Source of the DNA: UKL13-3 sp943369665
Lineage (GTDB): Bacteria > Bacteroidota > Bacteroidia > UKL13-3
Direction: 5' to 3'
Assembly (NCBI GenBank): GCA_943369665.1
Contig: CALRNX020000001.1
Location: forward strand, 558,001-622,000
DNA length: 64,000 bases
How positions within the stretch are numbered: position 1 is the stretch's first letter; every line of letters starts with the position of its first letter. The notes beneath the pieces are model-generated. The model searched no databases and was not told the DNA's origin. It was given only the letters and a program-made list of their open reading frames with translations. The translations under genes were made by a program, and so were the position numbers. Shown in pieces: positions 1 through 8,609 of this stretch.

Positions 1-1404
1 CAAGGCAAAAATACAATACTAATAAGTCTCTCCATTGCACTGCTGATTGTTTTGAGCGGGTGTGAACGAGAATTGTCTTCAGATGCAGTATTACCTAAAT
101 TCCCAACAACCGGAGAGGTTTTTACCGACAACTTTGTTGGGTTGGGTTCTAATTTTTATCTTCCGTTTGCCGATGCCAAACCTGATGTATTTTCAGTTGA
201 TCAAAAGGTTGGCTATGAAAGCGAAGCTTCAATTAGAATTGATGTACCCAATAGTACTGATCCTACTGGAACATATGCCGGAGCAATTTTCAGAATTGAT
301 GGCGTTGGCCGAGATTTAAGTGGTTATGATGCACTTACTTTTTATGTAAAAGCATCTACCGGGGCAAAACTTGGAGATGTGGGATACGGAATTGATTATC
401 TAGGCGACAAATACAAAGCTGCTATTCAAAACGTAAATATTGGAACCAATTGGACCAAAGTCATTGTTCCCATTCCTGATCCTTCCAAACTCATAAACGA
501 AAGAGGTGTATTTTGGTTTGCTGCGGGAACACAAGCTACAAACGGACTAGGTTACACAATTTGGTTTGATGAAGTCAAATTTGAAAAACTGGGTACTGTA
601 GGTAATCCAACTTCAAATATTTTAGATGGGCAGACCTCAAACACCAAGGCCTTTATCGGCTCCACGATAGCCATAACCGGCTTAAGTCATGTATACAACC
701 TTACGAATGGCCAAGATGTGGTAGTATATTCAAGTGCTGCCTATTATGATTTTAAAATAACAAACCCTTCTGTTGCTGTTGTCAATCAATCCGGAGTTGT
801 CAGTGCGCTTGCCTTGGGAACAGCAGAAATTACAGCCCTGGTGAAAGGGATACCCACAAAAGGTAAACTGATTGTAGAATGCAAAGGTGATTTGATTGGA
901 GCACCTGTTCCTAACCACCCACAGGCAAATGTACAATCTGTTTTTTGTGACGTGTACACCGATGCAACTGTAAGTAATTTTACCCCAGGTTTTGGTGGTT
1001 CAACAACCACAACGGAGATATTAAGTACAAGCTCAGGTAAAGTTGCACAGTATAGCAATAATAATTATACCGGAATCATGTTTGTTGAAAATCCTATAGA
1101 TGCTTCAACTCTAGGATTCATGCATATTGATGCTTACGTGGAAAACGCTGCCTCTACCATAGGAATTCAAATAAGAGATATCGGCTCAAATGGAATTATC
1201 GAAACTGATGTGAATACAGGCAATCCACAAGGTGATGATAAAGATTTAAGAACAAGCTTGTCTGGTTTTCAATCCGGAGTGTGGAAGTCGTTCGATATTC
1301 CATTAAATGGTGCCATTTTAAATCAGAAAGGTAATATCGGAGCTATCATCGTTACAGGTGGCCCGAACTTTATACTCGACAATATTTATTTCTACAAACA
1401 ATAA
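1..1404 (+). CDS. Surface glycan-binding lipoprotein, 5'-truncated by window edge
   Basis: The reading frame is open from base 1, so the start codon lies outside the window. The first visible residues form a hydrophobic stretch ending in the lipobox LSGC (Cys at bases 61-63), so this is an exported lipoprotein, probably on the outer surface. After it come a beta-sandwich, CBM-like region (about residues 25-180 after the Cys), a BIG2-like segment (SVAVVNQSGVVSALALGTAE) and a second CBM-like region that ends in FILDNIYFYK, a typical last strand of jelly-roll glycan-binding domains. No catalytic motif is visible. It sits 22 bp upstream of a GH16 lipoprotein. By analogy with Bacteroidota polysaccharide loci I infer a surface glycan-binding protein (SusE/F-like in role) for beta-glucan. 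A SusC/SusD pair may lie just to the left, but this cannot be seen. Confidence 0.75.
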   Translation, partial: QGKNTILISLSIALLIVLSGCERELSSDAVLPKFPTTGEVFTDNFVGLGSNFYLPFADAKPDVFSVDQKVGYESEASIRIDVPNSTDPTGTYAGAIFRIDGVGRDLSGYDALTFYVKASTGAKLGDVGYGIDYLGDKYKAAIQNVNIGTNWTKVIVPIPDPSKLINERGVFWFAAGTQATNGLGYTIWFDEVKFEKLGTVGNPTSNILDGQTSNTKAFIGSTIAITGLSHVYNLTNGQDVVVYSSAAYYDFKITNPSVAVVNQSGVVSALALGTAEITALVKGIPTKGKLIVECKGDLIGAPVPNHPQANVQSVFCDVYTDATVSNFTPGFGGSTTTTEILSTSSGKVAQYSNNNYTGIMFVENPIDASTLGFMHIDAYVENAASTIGIQIRDIGSNGIIETDVNTGNPQGDDKDLRTSLSGFQSGVWKSFDIPLNGAILNQKGNIGAIIVTGGPNFILDNIYFYKQ

Positions 1405-1426
1405 ATGCGGAAAACCGATTACTCAT

Positions 1427-2242
1427 ATGAATCATTTAATTAAAATATCGCTGGCAGCTATTTCGATAGCAGTCTTATCCGGCTGTGAAATAGAGCCTAT
1501 CCAAACCCTCCCTTCCAGAAATTTTGAGTTGGTATGGAGTGACGAATTTGATGGAGATTCGGGTACAGTTCTTAATGCGGGAAAGTGGGGGTATGATTTA
1601 GGAACCGGTCAAAATGGCTGGGGAAACAACGAATTACAAACGTACACAAACAGTCCTCAAAATGTATCTCTTGACGGCTTAGGAAATCTGAGGATAATTG
1701 CCAAAAAAGACGTCTCAGGAAATTACACCTCAGCACGAATTAAAACACAAGGATTGTTTTCCCAACAATATGGTAAGATAGAAGCTCGTATCAAAACACC
1801 AACAGGTTCAGGTATGTGGCCTGCATTTTGGATGTTGGGTAACAATATCAGTACCGTAAGTTGGCCTCAATGCGGAGAGATTGACATTATGGAGCAGAAA
1901 GGCAAGTACTCAAATATAACTTATGGTACAATTCATGGTCCCGGATACTCTGGTGGTGAAGCTGTATCTACTCCCTATATTCTGGAGAATAGCCGCTTTG
2001 ATCTTGACTTTAATGTGTACGCGGTGGAATGGAGCGAAAACAGAATTGATTTTTTTGTGAATGGTTATCTTTATAAACGAGTTACTCCTTCTGATGCAAA
2101 AGGAACTTGGGTGTTTAATCAACCGTTTTTTATGATCCTGAATGTGGCTGTTGGTGGAAATTTTGGGGGGCCGCCAAACAGTTATACACCCTTCCCGTCA
2201 ACCATGTTGGTTGATTATGTTAGAGTATACCGGGAATTGTAA
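1427..2242 (+). CDS. GH16 family beta-glucanase (laminarinase-like) lipoprotein
   Basis: A 271-residue protein. I chose the ATG at 1427 because it directly precedes a lipoprotein signal peptide (KISLAAISIAVLSGC); the frame stays open further upstream but only inside the preceding gene. The GH16 active-site signature GEIDIME is complete: nucleophile Glu151, Asp153, acid/base Glu156. FELVWSDEFDG at the start and VDYVRVYRE at the end are the usual first and last strands of the GH16 sandwich. GH16 enzymes of this type cleave internal beta-1,3 (or mixed-linked) glucan bonds, and the flanking GH17, GH30 and phosphorylase genes favour laminarin. It likely acts on the cell surface as the first endo-acting enzyme. 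It has no extra binding module, so it probably works with the lipoprotein upstream. Confidence 0.92.
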   Translation: MNHLIKISLAAISIAVLSGCEIEPIQTLPSRNFELVWSDEFDGDSGTVLNAGKWGYDLGTGQNGWGNNELQTYTNSPQNVSLDGLGNLRIIAKKDVSGNYTSARIKTQGLFSQQYGKIEARIKTPTGSGMWPAFWMLGNNISTVSWPQCGEIDIMEQKGKYSNITYGTIHGPGYSGGEAVSTPYILENSRFDLDFNVYAVEWSENRIDFFVNGYLYKRVTPSDAKGTWVFNQPFFMILNVAVGGNFGGPPNSYTPFPSTMLVDYVRVYREL

Positions 2243-2349
2243 TCCTCCCGTCTGCTAAGTTTTGAGTTTATCAAAGCCTGATCTGTAAAGTCAAACATCA
2301 TATTTTTAATCAAGTTTAACCGTTGAAAAAAGGAATTCCTGACCGAACA

Positions 2350-5300
2350 ATGTCGAATCAAACAAAAGCAAATCAACCATCATTGGTAAGTATAAAAAGA
2401 TTAAAAATTGAAGGTGAAAACTTCTTTTGTATTGCGAATCACGATAAAATGCGCCCATTTTTCATGAGCATTGTTAGCGATTCACATCATTGGATGTTTG
2501 TATCGAGTAATGGAGGAATCACAGCCGGACGTAAAAGTGCTGAATATGCCTTATTCCCATATTATACTGCCGACAAGATAACGGATTCATACGACAATAC
2601 AGGATCCAAAACAATCCTTCAAATTCAGTTAAATGGTGAAACATACCTTTGGGAACCCTTCTCCGAACGCAACGAAGGTGCGTATCAAACAACCCGAAAT
2701 CTATACAAGAATGCTATTGGAAATAAGATCATCTTCGAAGAAATCAATCACAATCTTGCCCTTACCTTCAGGTATGAATGGAACTCCAGTAATATTTACG
2801 GTTTTGTGCGCAAGTCTTCTATAGAAAATGGCAGTAACAAAGAACTTACAATTGATATCTTAGACGGTATCCAAAATATTATGCCCGATGGGGTTAGTAG
2901 CGATCTGCAAAATGCAACCAGTATTTTGGTTGATGCATATAAACGCAATGAGTTAGACCTCGATTCAGGTATGGGTATTTTTGCATTAAGTGCAATCATT
3001 GTCGATAAAGCAGAGCCAAGCGAAGCACTCAAAGCCAATATCGCTTGGTCGATTGGATTTGAAAACCCAACGTATTTACTTTCCTCACTTCAACTCGAGG
3101 CCTTCCGAAAAGGAGAGCCCATTAAACAAGAGTTAGATATTAAAGCCGAAAAGGGAGCCTATTTCATTAACAAAAAAATTGTTTTAGCTCCCGGAATAAC
3201 CCAAAAGTGGCTTATTGTGGCAGATGTCAATCAAAGTCAGACTGATGTTGTGGCGCTTATTCATCATATCAAAACCAACAAACATCTTGAAGAACAAATA
3301 GAAGAAGATATCAAACTAGGTTCTCAACGGCTATTGGAATTGAATGCATCATCCAATGGTATTCAATTATCTGCGGATGTGTACCGAGATACCCGTCATT
3401 TCTCGAACACACTATTCAATATCATGCGGGGAGGTATTTTTGATTTTAACTACCAAATTGAAAAGAAGGATTTAATCAAACACATTGCCTCGGCTAACAA
3501 AACAGTTTATCAAAATCACAAAGAGTTATTGGAAAACTTGGATGAGACATTTTCTGTTTTTGAGTTGACTCACGTATACAATAAAGTTGACGATAAGCAT
3601 TTCAAAAGGCTTTGCATTGAATACATGCCGCTCAAATTCAGCCGAAGGCATGGTGATCCGAGTAGACCATGGAACAAATTTTCAATCAATACCCGGAGTG
3701 CAGTAGATCACTCAAAGGTGCTTGATTACGAGGGAAACTGGAGAGATATTTTTCAAAACTGGGAGGCCTTGGCCATCTCCTACCCTGCCTTTACCCAAAG
3801 TATGATTCATAAGTTTTTGAATGCATCCACTTTTGAAGGATACAATCCATACCGATTAACCAAAGGTGGTTTTGATTGGGAAACTGTAGAACCTGATAAC
3901 CCTTGGTCGTATATAGGCTATTGGGGAGATCATCAAATTATTTACTTGCTTAAACTGTTAGAGATTAATGAAAAATATTACCCGGGTCAGCTAAGTAGCC
4001 AATTTGATAAAGATCTTTTCGTTTATGCCAACGTTCCATACAAAATTAAGACCTACAAACAAATTGTAAGTAATGCAAAAGATACCATTGAGTTTGATGA
4101 GAAGTTAGATGCAAAAATCAGAAGAAACCGCGAAACAATGGGGGCTGATGCAACACTGCTTACAGCTCAGAATAATGAAATCTACACCGTTAATTTTATC
4201 GAAAAAATACTTGCCACCGTTTTATCAAAACTCTCCAATTTTATTCCTGGTGGCGGCATCTGGATGAACACCCAACGCCCGGAATGGAATGATGCCAATA
4301 ACGCACTTGTGGGAAATGGTGTTTCAATGGTAACCCTATATTACCTCAGAAGATTTCTGGTGTTTTTTGACAAGATCATAGGGCAAACAGATGAAGAACG
4401 GATTGCGTTATCAAATGAGTTAATTATTTTTTTTAAAAAGATACATTCAACTTTTGAAGAACATTCGATATTGCTGAAAGGAGATATCAATGATGGTCAA
4501 CGAAAAGAAATACTTGATCGTTTAGGAGAAGCAGCCAGCGATTACAGAGAACATATTTATAAACAAACTTTTTGGGGTGAGAAACGAACCATTTCTTACC
4601 GTAGACTAAAAGAATTTGTAAAGATAAGCATCGCATTTATTGAACATACCATCAATTCAAACAAACGTGATGACCACTTATATCATTCATATAATTTGAT
4701 AAGCCATCAACGGAACGATCAAATGGTGATTACCCATTTGAGTGAAATGTTAGAGGGTCAGGTTGCCGTGCTTAGTTCTGGTTATTTATCTCCCAAAGAG
4801 GCTCTGCAATTATTAAACAGCATGAAAAACAGTTTGCTGTTTCGCCCCGACCAATATAGTTACCTGCTTTATCCCAATAAGCAACTTCCTAAGTTTTTGG
4901 AGAAAAATATCATTCCAAAGGAATTGATAAAAAAATCTCAATTAATCGAAAAGATGTTAGATGCTGGCGATAAGGCTATCGTTGAGAAGGACATATTAGG
5001 TGAATACCACTTTAATGGAAACTTTAAAAACGCTTCCGATTTGCGTACTGCTTTAGGAGAATTAGATCAAGATAAGTATGGAACATTGATCCATAAAGAC
5101 ACACAATACCTTTTAGATGTGTTTGAGACGGTATTCGACCATAAATCATTTACAGGTCGTTCAGGAACGTTTTACGGATATGAAGGACTTGGCTCCATTT
5201 ACTGGCATATGGTTTCTAAACTTCAATTGGCTGTACAAGAGGTTTGCTTACAGGCAATCGATACCAACGAAAGTGCCGAGGTAATCGGAAAACTGTTAGA

Positions 5301-5802
5301 GCACTATTATGAGATCAATGCCGGAGTGGGTGTACATAAATCACCTGAACTATATGGCGCATTTCCAACAGACCCTTACTCACATACGCCAAGCAATAAA
5401 GGGGCACAGCAACCGGGTATGACAGGGCAAGTAAAAGAAGATATTTTGAGTCGGTTTGGTGAATTGGGCGTTTTTGTCGTTGATGGGTGTTTGCAGTTTA
5501 ATCCATGTTTACTCAGAAAAGATGAGTTTACAACCGAAGACCGCATGTTTCGTTATGTTACCCTAAATAAAGAACACAAAATGTTTGCACCACCCATTGG
5601 TTCGCTTTGTTTTACCTTCTGTCAAGTACCAATTGTTTACCGAATAGCTGATAATACCTATATGGAGATAGAGAGAACTGACGGCACTCTGATTAAGCAA
5701 GATTCTCCACATTTAAATAAAGAAACCAGTACTCAACTTTTTAACAGAACAGGTGAGATCGCAAAGATTACGGTATATGTTAAAGAGTCAATTTTGAAAT
5801 AA
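2350..5802 (+). CDS. Large beta-1,3-glucan phosphorylase, GH149/GH161-like (clan GH-Q)
   Basis: About 1,150 residues with no signal peptide, so cytosolic. The ATG at 2350 is preferred; an in-frame TTG at 2323 would add nine residues. Large size, the motif NWRDIFQNWEAL, GYWGDHQIIYLLKL and RPEWNDANNAL match the (alpha/alpha)6 catalytic domain of GH94-type phosphorylases; Asp648 in WNDANNAL is the expected general acid. Members of clan GH-Q that exceed 1,100 residues and occur in beta-1,3-glucan loci belong to GH149 or GH161, which phosphorolyse beta-1,3-oligoglucans to glucose 1-phosphate. I cannot choose between the two families by eye. The position between GH16 and GH17 genes fits intracellular breakdown of imported laminarin oligosaccharides with energy conservation. 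Its stop overlaps or abuts the next start, which suggests one operon. Confidence 0.75.
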   Translation: MSNQTKANQPSLVSIKRLKIEGENFFCIANHDKMRPFFMSIVSDSHHWMFVSSNGGITAGRKSAEYALFPYYTADKITDSYDNTGSKTILQIQLNGETYLWEPFSERNEGAYQTTRNLYKNAIGNKIIFEEINHNLALTFRYEWNSSNIYGFVRKSSIENGSNKELTIDILDGIQNIMPDGVSSDLQNATSILVDAYKRNELDLDSGMGIFALSAIIVDKAEPSEALKANIAWSIGFENPTYLLSSLQLEAFRKGEPIKQELDIKAEKGAYFINKKIVLAPGITQKWLIVADVNQSQTDVVALIHHIKTNKHLEEQIEEDIKLGSQRLLELNASSNGIQLSADVYRDTRHFSNTLFNIMRGGIFDFNYQIEKKDLIKHIASANKTVYQNHKELLENLDETFSVFELTHVYNKVDDKHFKRLCIEYMPLKFSRRHGDPSRPWNKFSINTRSAVDHSKVLDYEGNWRDIFQNWEALAISYPAFTQSMIHKFLNASTFEGYNPYRLTKGGFDWETVEPDNPWSYIGYWGDHQIIYLLKLLEINEKYYPGQLSSQFDKDLFVYANVPYKIKTYKQIVSNAKDTIEFDEKLDAKIRRNRETMGADATLLTAQNNEIYTVNFIEKILATVLSKLSNFIPGGGIWMNTQRPEWNDANNALVGNGVSMVTLYYLRRFLVFFDKIIGQTDEERIALSNELIIFFKKIHSTFEEHSILLKGDINDGQRKEILDRLGEAASDYREHIYKQTFWGEKRTISYRRLKEFVKISIAFIEHTINSNKRDDHLYHSYNLISHQRNDQMVITHLSEMLEGQVAVLSSGYLSPKEALQLLNSMKNSLLFRPDQYSYLLYPNKQLPKFLEKNIIPKELIKKSQLIEKMLDAGDKAIVEKDILGEYHFNGNFKNASDLRTALGELDQDKYGTLIHKDTQYLLDVFETVFDHKSFTGRSGTFYGYEGLGSIYWHMVSKLQLAVQEVCLQAIDTNESAEVIGKLLEHYYEINAGVGVHKSPELYGAFPTDPYSHTPSNKGAQQPGMTGQVKEDILSRFGELGVFVVDGCLQFNPCLLRKDEFTTEDRMFRYVTLNKEHKMFAPPIGSLCFTFCQVPIVYRIADNTYMEIERTDGTLIKQDSPHLNKETSTQLFNRTGEIAKITVYVKESILK

Positions 5803-5806
5803 TGCA

Positions 5807-7084
5807 ATGCAGAAAGGTAGTTTAATATATCACTTAGGAATACTCTTGGTTATTATTCTAACCTCTTGCGGTTTTGAACAAGATCCTGCTCAATACAAAT
5901 CCCCTTCTTCACAAAAGGATAAAACGGCTGCTCAGTTATTAGGTGATTCCAACTATATTGGTATTTGTTATGGCGGCTACCGCACTCATACACGTGACTC
6001 ACAACCAAGTGTTGAACAAGTTAAGGAAGACATCAAGATACTCTACGCAACGGGTATCAGGGTTCTTCGCACTTATAATACCAAGTATGAAGAAGTAAGA
6101 AATATATTGAAAGCCATCTCTGAGTTGCAAACAACAGACCCTAGTTTTGAAATGTATGTGATGCTCGGAGCTTGGATAGATTGTGAAAATGCTTGGGGGG
6201 ATGGTCAACCTAATCATGCTAAGGAAAATGAAAGTGCAAATAAAGCTGAGATTCAAAGAGCGGTGACATTGGCAAATAAGTATCCCGAAATTGTAAAGAT
6301 AATATCGGTTGGTAATGAAGCTATGGTAAAATGGGCAACAAGCTATTATGTAGCACCAGCAGTTATTTTAAAATGGGTAACTTACTTACAATCCCTGAAG
6401 GAATCAGACAGTTTGCCGAAAGACCTATGGATCACCTCCTCAGATAATTTTGCTTCGTGGGGTGGTGGCGATTCATCTTATCACGTTCAAGATTTAACCC
6501 AACTTTATCAAGCAGTTGATTATGTGTCGATACACACATACCCGATGCATGACACCCATTACAATCCTGTATTTTGGCATCTCAAAAACGATGAAAAACA
6601 TTTAACACAAAAAGCGAAAATTGATAGCTTGATATTGCGTTCGGTCAATTATGCTAAAAGTCAATATGCTAAAGTTTATCAATATATGAAGTCTTTAGGC
6701 ATCGACAAACCCATTCATATCGGAGAGACAGGATGGGCCACCCAATCAACCGACTTGTATGGATCAAATGGTTCAAAGGCTTGTGATGAATACAAATCAG
6801 CCAGGTATTACAAGTTGATAAGAGAATGGACAAATAAAGCCAACATTACATGTTTCTTTTTCGAAGCATTTGATGAGAAATGGAAAGATCCTCACAACCC
6901 GGGAGGCTCAGAAAACCACTTTGGATTATTTACCCAAGAAGGCAAAGCCAAATATGTTATTTGGGAAAAAGTAGATAAAGGTGTTTATAAAGCACTCAGT
7001 CGGGACGGAAAACCCGTTGTTAAAACTTACAACGGAATTGAACAGGATTTATTACAGACAGTGAAATTACCACAGATTAAATAA
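5807..7084 (+). CDS. GH17 beta-1,3-glucanase/transglycosidase lipoprotein
   Basis: A 425-residue exported lipoprotein: signal peptide with lipobox LTSC (Cys about residue 22). The GH17 barrel starts at about residue 50 (GICYGGYRTHTRDSQPS). Acid/base Glu171 lies in SVGNEA and nucleophile Glu307 in IGETGWAT; FFFEAFDEKWK near the end is the conserved strand 8 motif. GH17 enzymes hydrolyse or transfer beta-1,3-glucans. This is the only one of four GH17 domains in the locus that is exported, so it presumably acts on extracellular or periplasmic glucan. Two ATGs are possible (5802 and 5807, different frames); only 5807 is in frame. Translation starts 5 bp after the phosphorylase stop, so the two are likely coupled. 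Closest internal relative: the last GH17 of the operon at 11.9 kb (WAT rather than WPS motif). Confidence 0.9.
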   Translation: MQKGSLIYHLGILLVIILTSCGFEQDPAQYKSPSSQKDKTAAQLLGDSNYIGICYGGYRTHTRDSQPSVEQVKEDIKILYATGIRVLRTYNTKYEEVRNILKAISELQTTDPSFEMYVMLGAWIDCENAWGDGQPNHAKENESANKAEIQRAVTLANKYPEIVKIISVGNEAMVKWATSYYVAPAVILKWVTYLQSLKESDSLPKDLWITSSDNFASWGGGDSSYHVQDLTQLYQAVDYVSIHTYPMHDTHYNPVFWHLKNDEKHLTQKAKIDSLILRSVNYAKSQYAKVYQYMKSLGIDKPIHIGETGWATQSTDLYGSNGSKACDEYKSARYYKLIREWTNKANITCFFFEAFDEKWKDPHNPGGSENHFGLFTQEGKAKYVIWEKVDKGVYKALSRDGKPVVKTYNGIEQDLLQTVKLPQIK

Positions 7085-7092
7085 AAGTAAGA

Positions 7093-8607
7093 ATGAATAT
7101 AAATCGGCCTGCACGTTACTTAGCACCTATAGTATTGGGATTGATTGGTGCTATAAGTATTCAGTGCAATATGAAATCCAACAATATGACTATTGATGTA
7201 TACGAAACCTCTGCAAGCGGAAACGCTTTGACTTCGATCAAAGAATTTAAACTGGCTGAACAATCACTCGTTATTGACGTTGATACACAGAATCGCTTCC
7301 AAACAATTATTGGATTTGGAGGTTCGTTTACAGAGGCTTCGGCTTATTTATTAAATAAAATGAGTGGTGAGAGAAGAAGTGAAATTTTAAACGCCTACTT
7401 CAGTGATAAAGGAGCAAACTATACGCTGACCCGAACACATATGGCATCATGTGATTTTTCCTTAAGTAATTACACTTATGCTAAAGTTGAAAATGACCTG
7501 AAGCTAAAACATTTTACCATTGAAGATGACAAACAAGATTTGATTCCTATGATTTTGGGTGCCCAAAAAGTATCCAAAGAAGGCTTTAAAATTATCGCGT
7601 CTCCTTGGACTGCTCCGCCTTGGATGAAAGACAATAAGCATTTTGTTGGAGGAAAATTATTACCACAGTTTAATGATGCATTCGCATTGTACTATACCAA
7701 ATATCTCGCAGCCTATCAAAAAGAAGGGATTAATATTTGGGGGATTACGGTAATGAATGAACCACACGGCAATGGTAATAATTGGGAAAGCACATTGTTC
7801 TCTCCGAAAGAAATGACCGATTTTGTTCAATCCCACCTTGGGCCAAAACTAGAGAAAGAGGGTTGGGACAAAATTAATGTTTTAGGTTATGATCAGAACC
7901 GAGCCGGACTGAAAGAGTGGGTTGATGAAATGTATAGGGATGAGCACGCTAAAAAGTATTTCGCAGGCACTGCAATGCATTGGTATGAAAGCACATTCGA
8001 TTATTTTCCGGATGCATTGCGCTACGCTCACCAAAAAGCACCCGAAAAATATATAATTGAAACCGAAGGTTGTGTTGATTCAGAGGTTCCTAAATGGCGA
8101 GATGATAACTGGTATTGGCAAAAAGAAGCTACAGATTGGGGATGGGATTGGGCTAGTGAAAAAGATAAACACCTGCATCCAAAATATGCACCAGTTAACA
8201 GGTATGCAACCGATATCATTGGATGTTTGAATAATTATGTAAATGGTTGGATTGATTGGAATATGGTTTTAGATAAACAAGGTGGTCCAAACTGGTTTAA
8301 AAACTGGTGCGTAGCACCCGTGATTGTAGATCCCGAAAAAGATGAAATATATTTTACTCCATTATATTACGTGATGGCTCATTTCAGCAAGTTTATGCGA
8401 CCTGGTTCAGTTAAAATTGCCTGTAATATCAACCATAAAGAGATCCTGGCTACTGCCGTTCAAAATCCTGATGGTAGCATTGTTGTAGCTGTATTTAACC
8501 CAACAGACGAACGATTTAATATTACCCTCAATATTCATATGCAAACGAAACAGATTTCCATCGATTCCAAAGCATTGCAAACAATCGTCATAACTAATAA
8601 CAGATAA
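7093..8607 (+). CDS. GH30 family beta-glucosidase/beta-1,6-glucanase lipoprotein
   Basis: A 504-residue protein with an N-terminal signal peptide and a probable lipobox (SIQC, Cys about 25). GH30 features: IIGFGGSFTEASAYLL at the start of the barrel, SPWTAPPWMK, acid/base Glu223 in TVMNEPHG, nucleophile Glu325 in IETEGC, and a C-terminal beta-sandwich (about residues 420-500) that carries AVQNPDGSIVVAVFN. Subfamilies GH30_1 and GH30_3 cleave beta-1,6-glucosidic bonds or act as beta-glucosidases; in a laminarin locus the expected job is removal of beta-1,6 side chains. It follows the GH17 lipoprotein by 8 bp and is followed by the transporter fusion after 2 bp, so it is part of one operon. The exact subfamily is inferred from context, not seen. 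Confidence 0.9.
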   Translation: MNINRPARYLAPIVLGLIGAISIQCNMKSNNMTIDVYETSASGNALTSIKEFKLAEQSLVIDVDTQNRFQTIIGFGGSFTEASAYLLNKMSGERRSEILNAYFSDKGANYTLTRTHMASCDFSLSNYTYAKVENDLKLKHFTIEDDKQDLIPMILGAQKVSKEGFKIIASPWTAPPWMKDNKHFVGGKLLPQFNDAFALYYTKYLAAYQKEGINIWGITVMNEPHGNGNNWESTLFSPKEMTDFVQSHLGPKLEKEGWDKINVLGYDQNRAGLKEWVDEMYRDEHAKKYFAGTAMHWYESTFDYFPDALRYAHQKAPEKYIIETEGCVDSEVPKWRDDNWYWQKEATDWGWDWASEKDKHLHPKYAPVNRYATDIIGCLNNYVNGWIDWNMVLDKQGGPNWFKNWCVAPVIVDPEKDEIYFTPLYYVMAHFSKFMRPGSVKIACNINHKEILATAVQNPDGSIVVAVFNPTDERFNITLNIHMQTKQISIDSKALQTIVITNNR

Positions 8608-8609
8608 AT

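Noticed and set aside
786..1058. Open frame of 90 codons on the minus strand inside the first lipoprotein gene
   Set aside because: It lies fully opposite a coherent lipoprotein frame and has no start context or recognisable motif.
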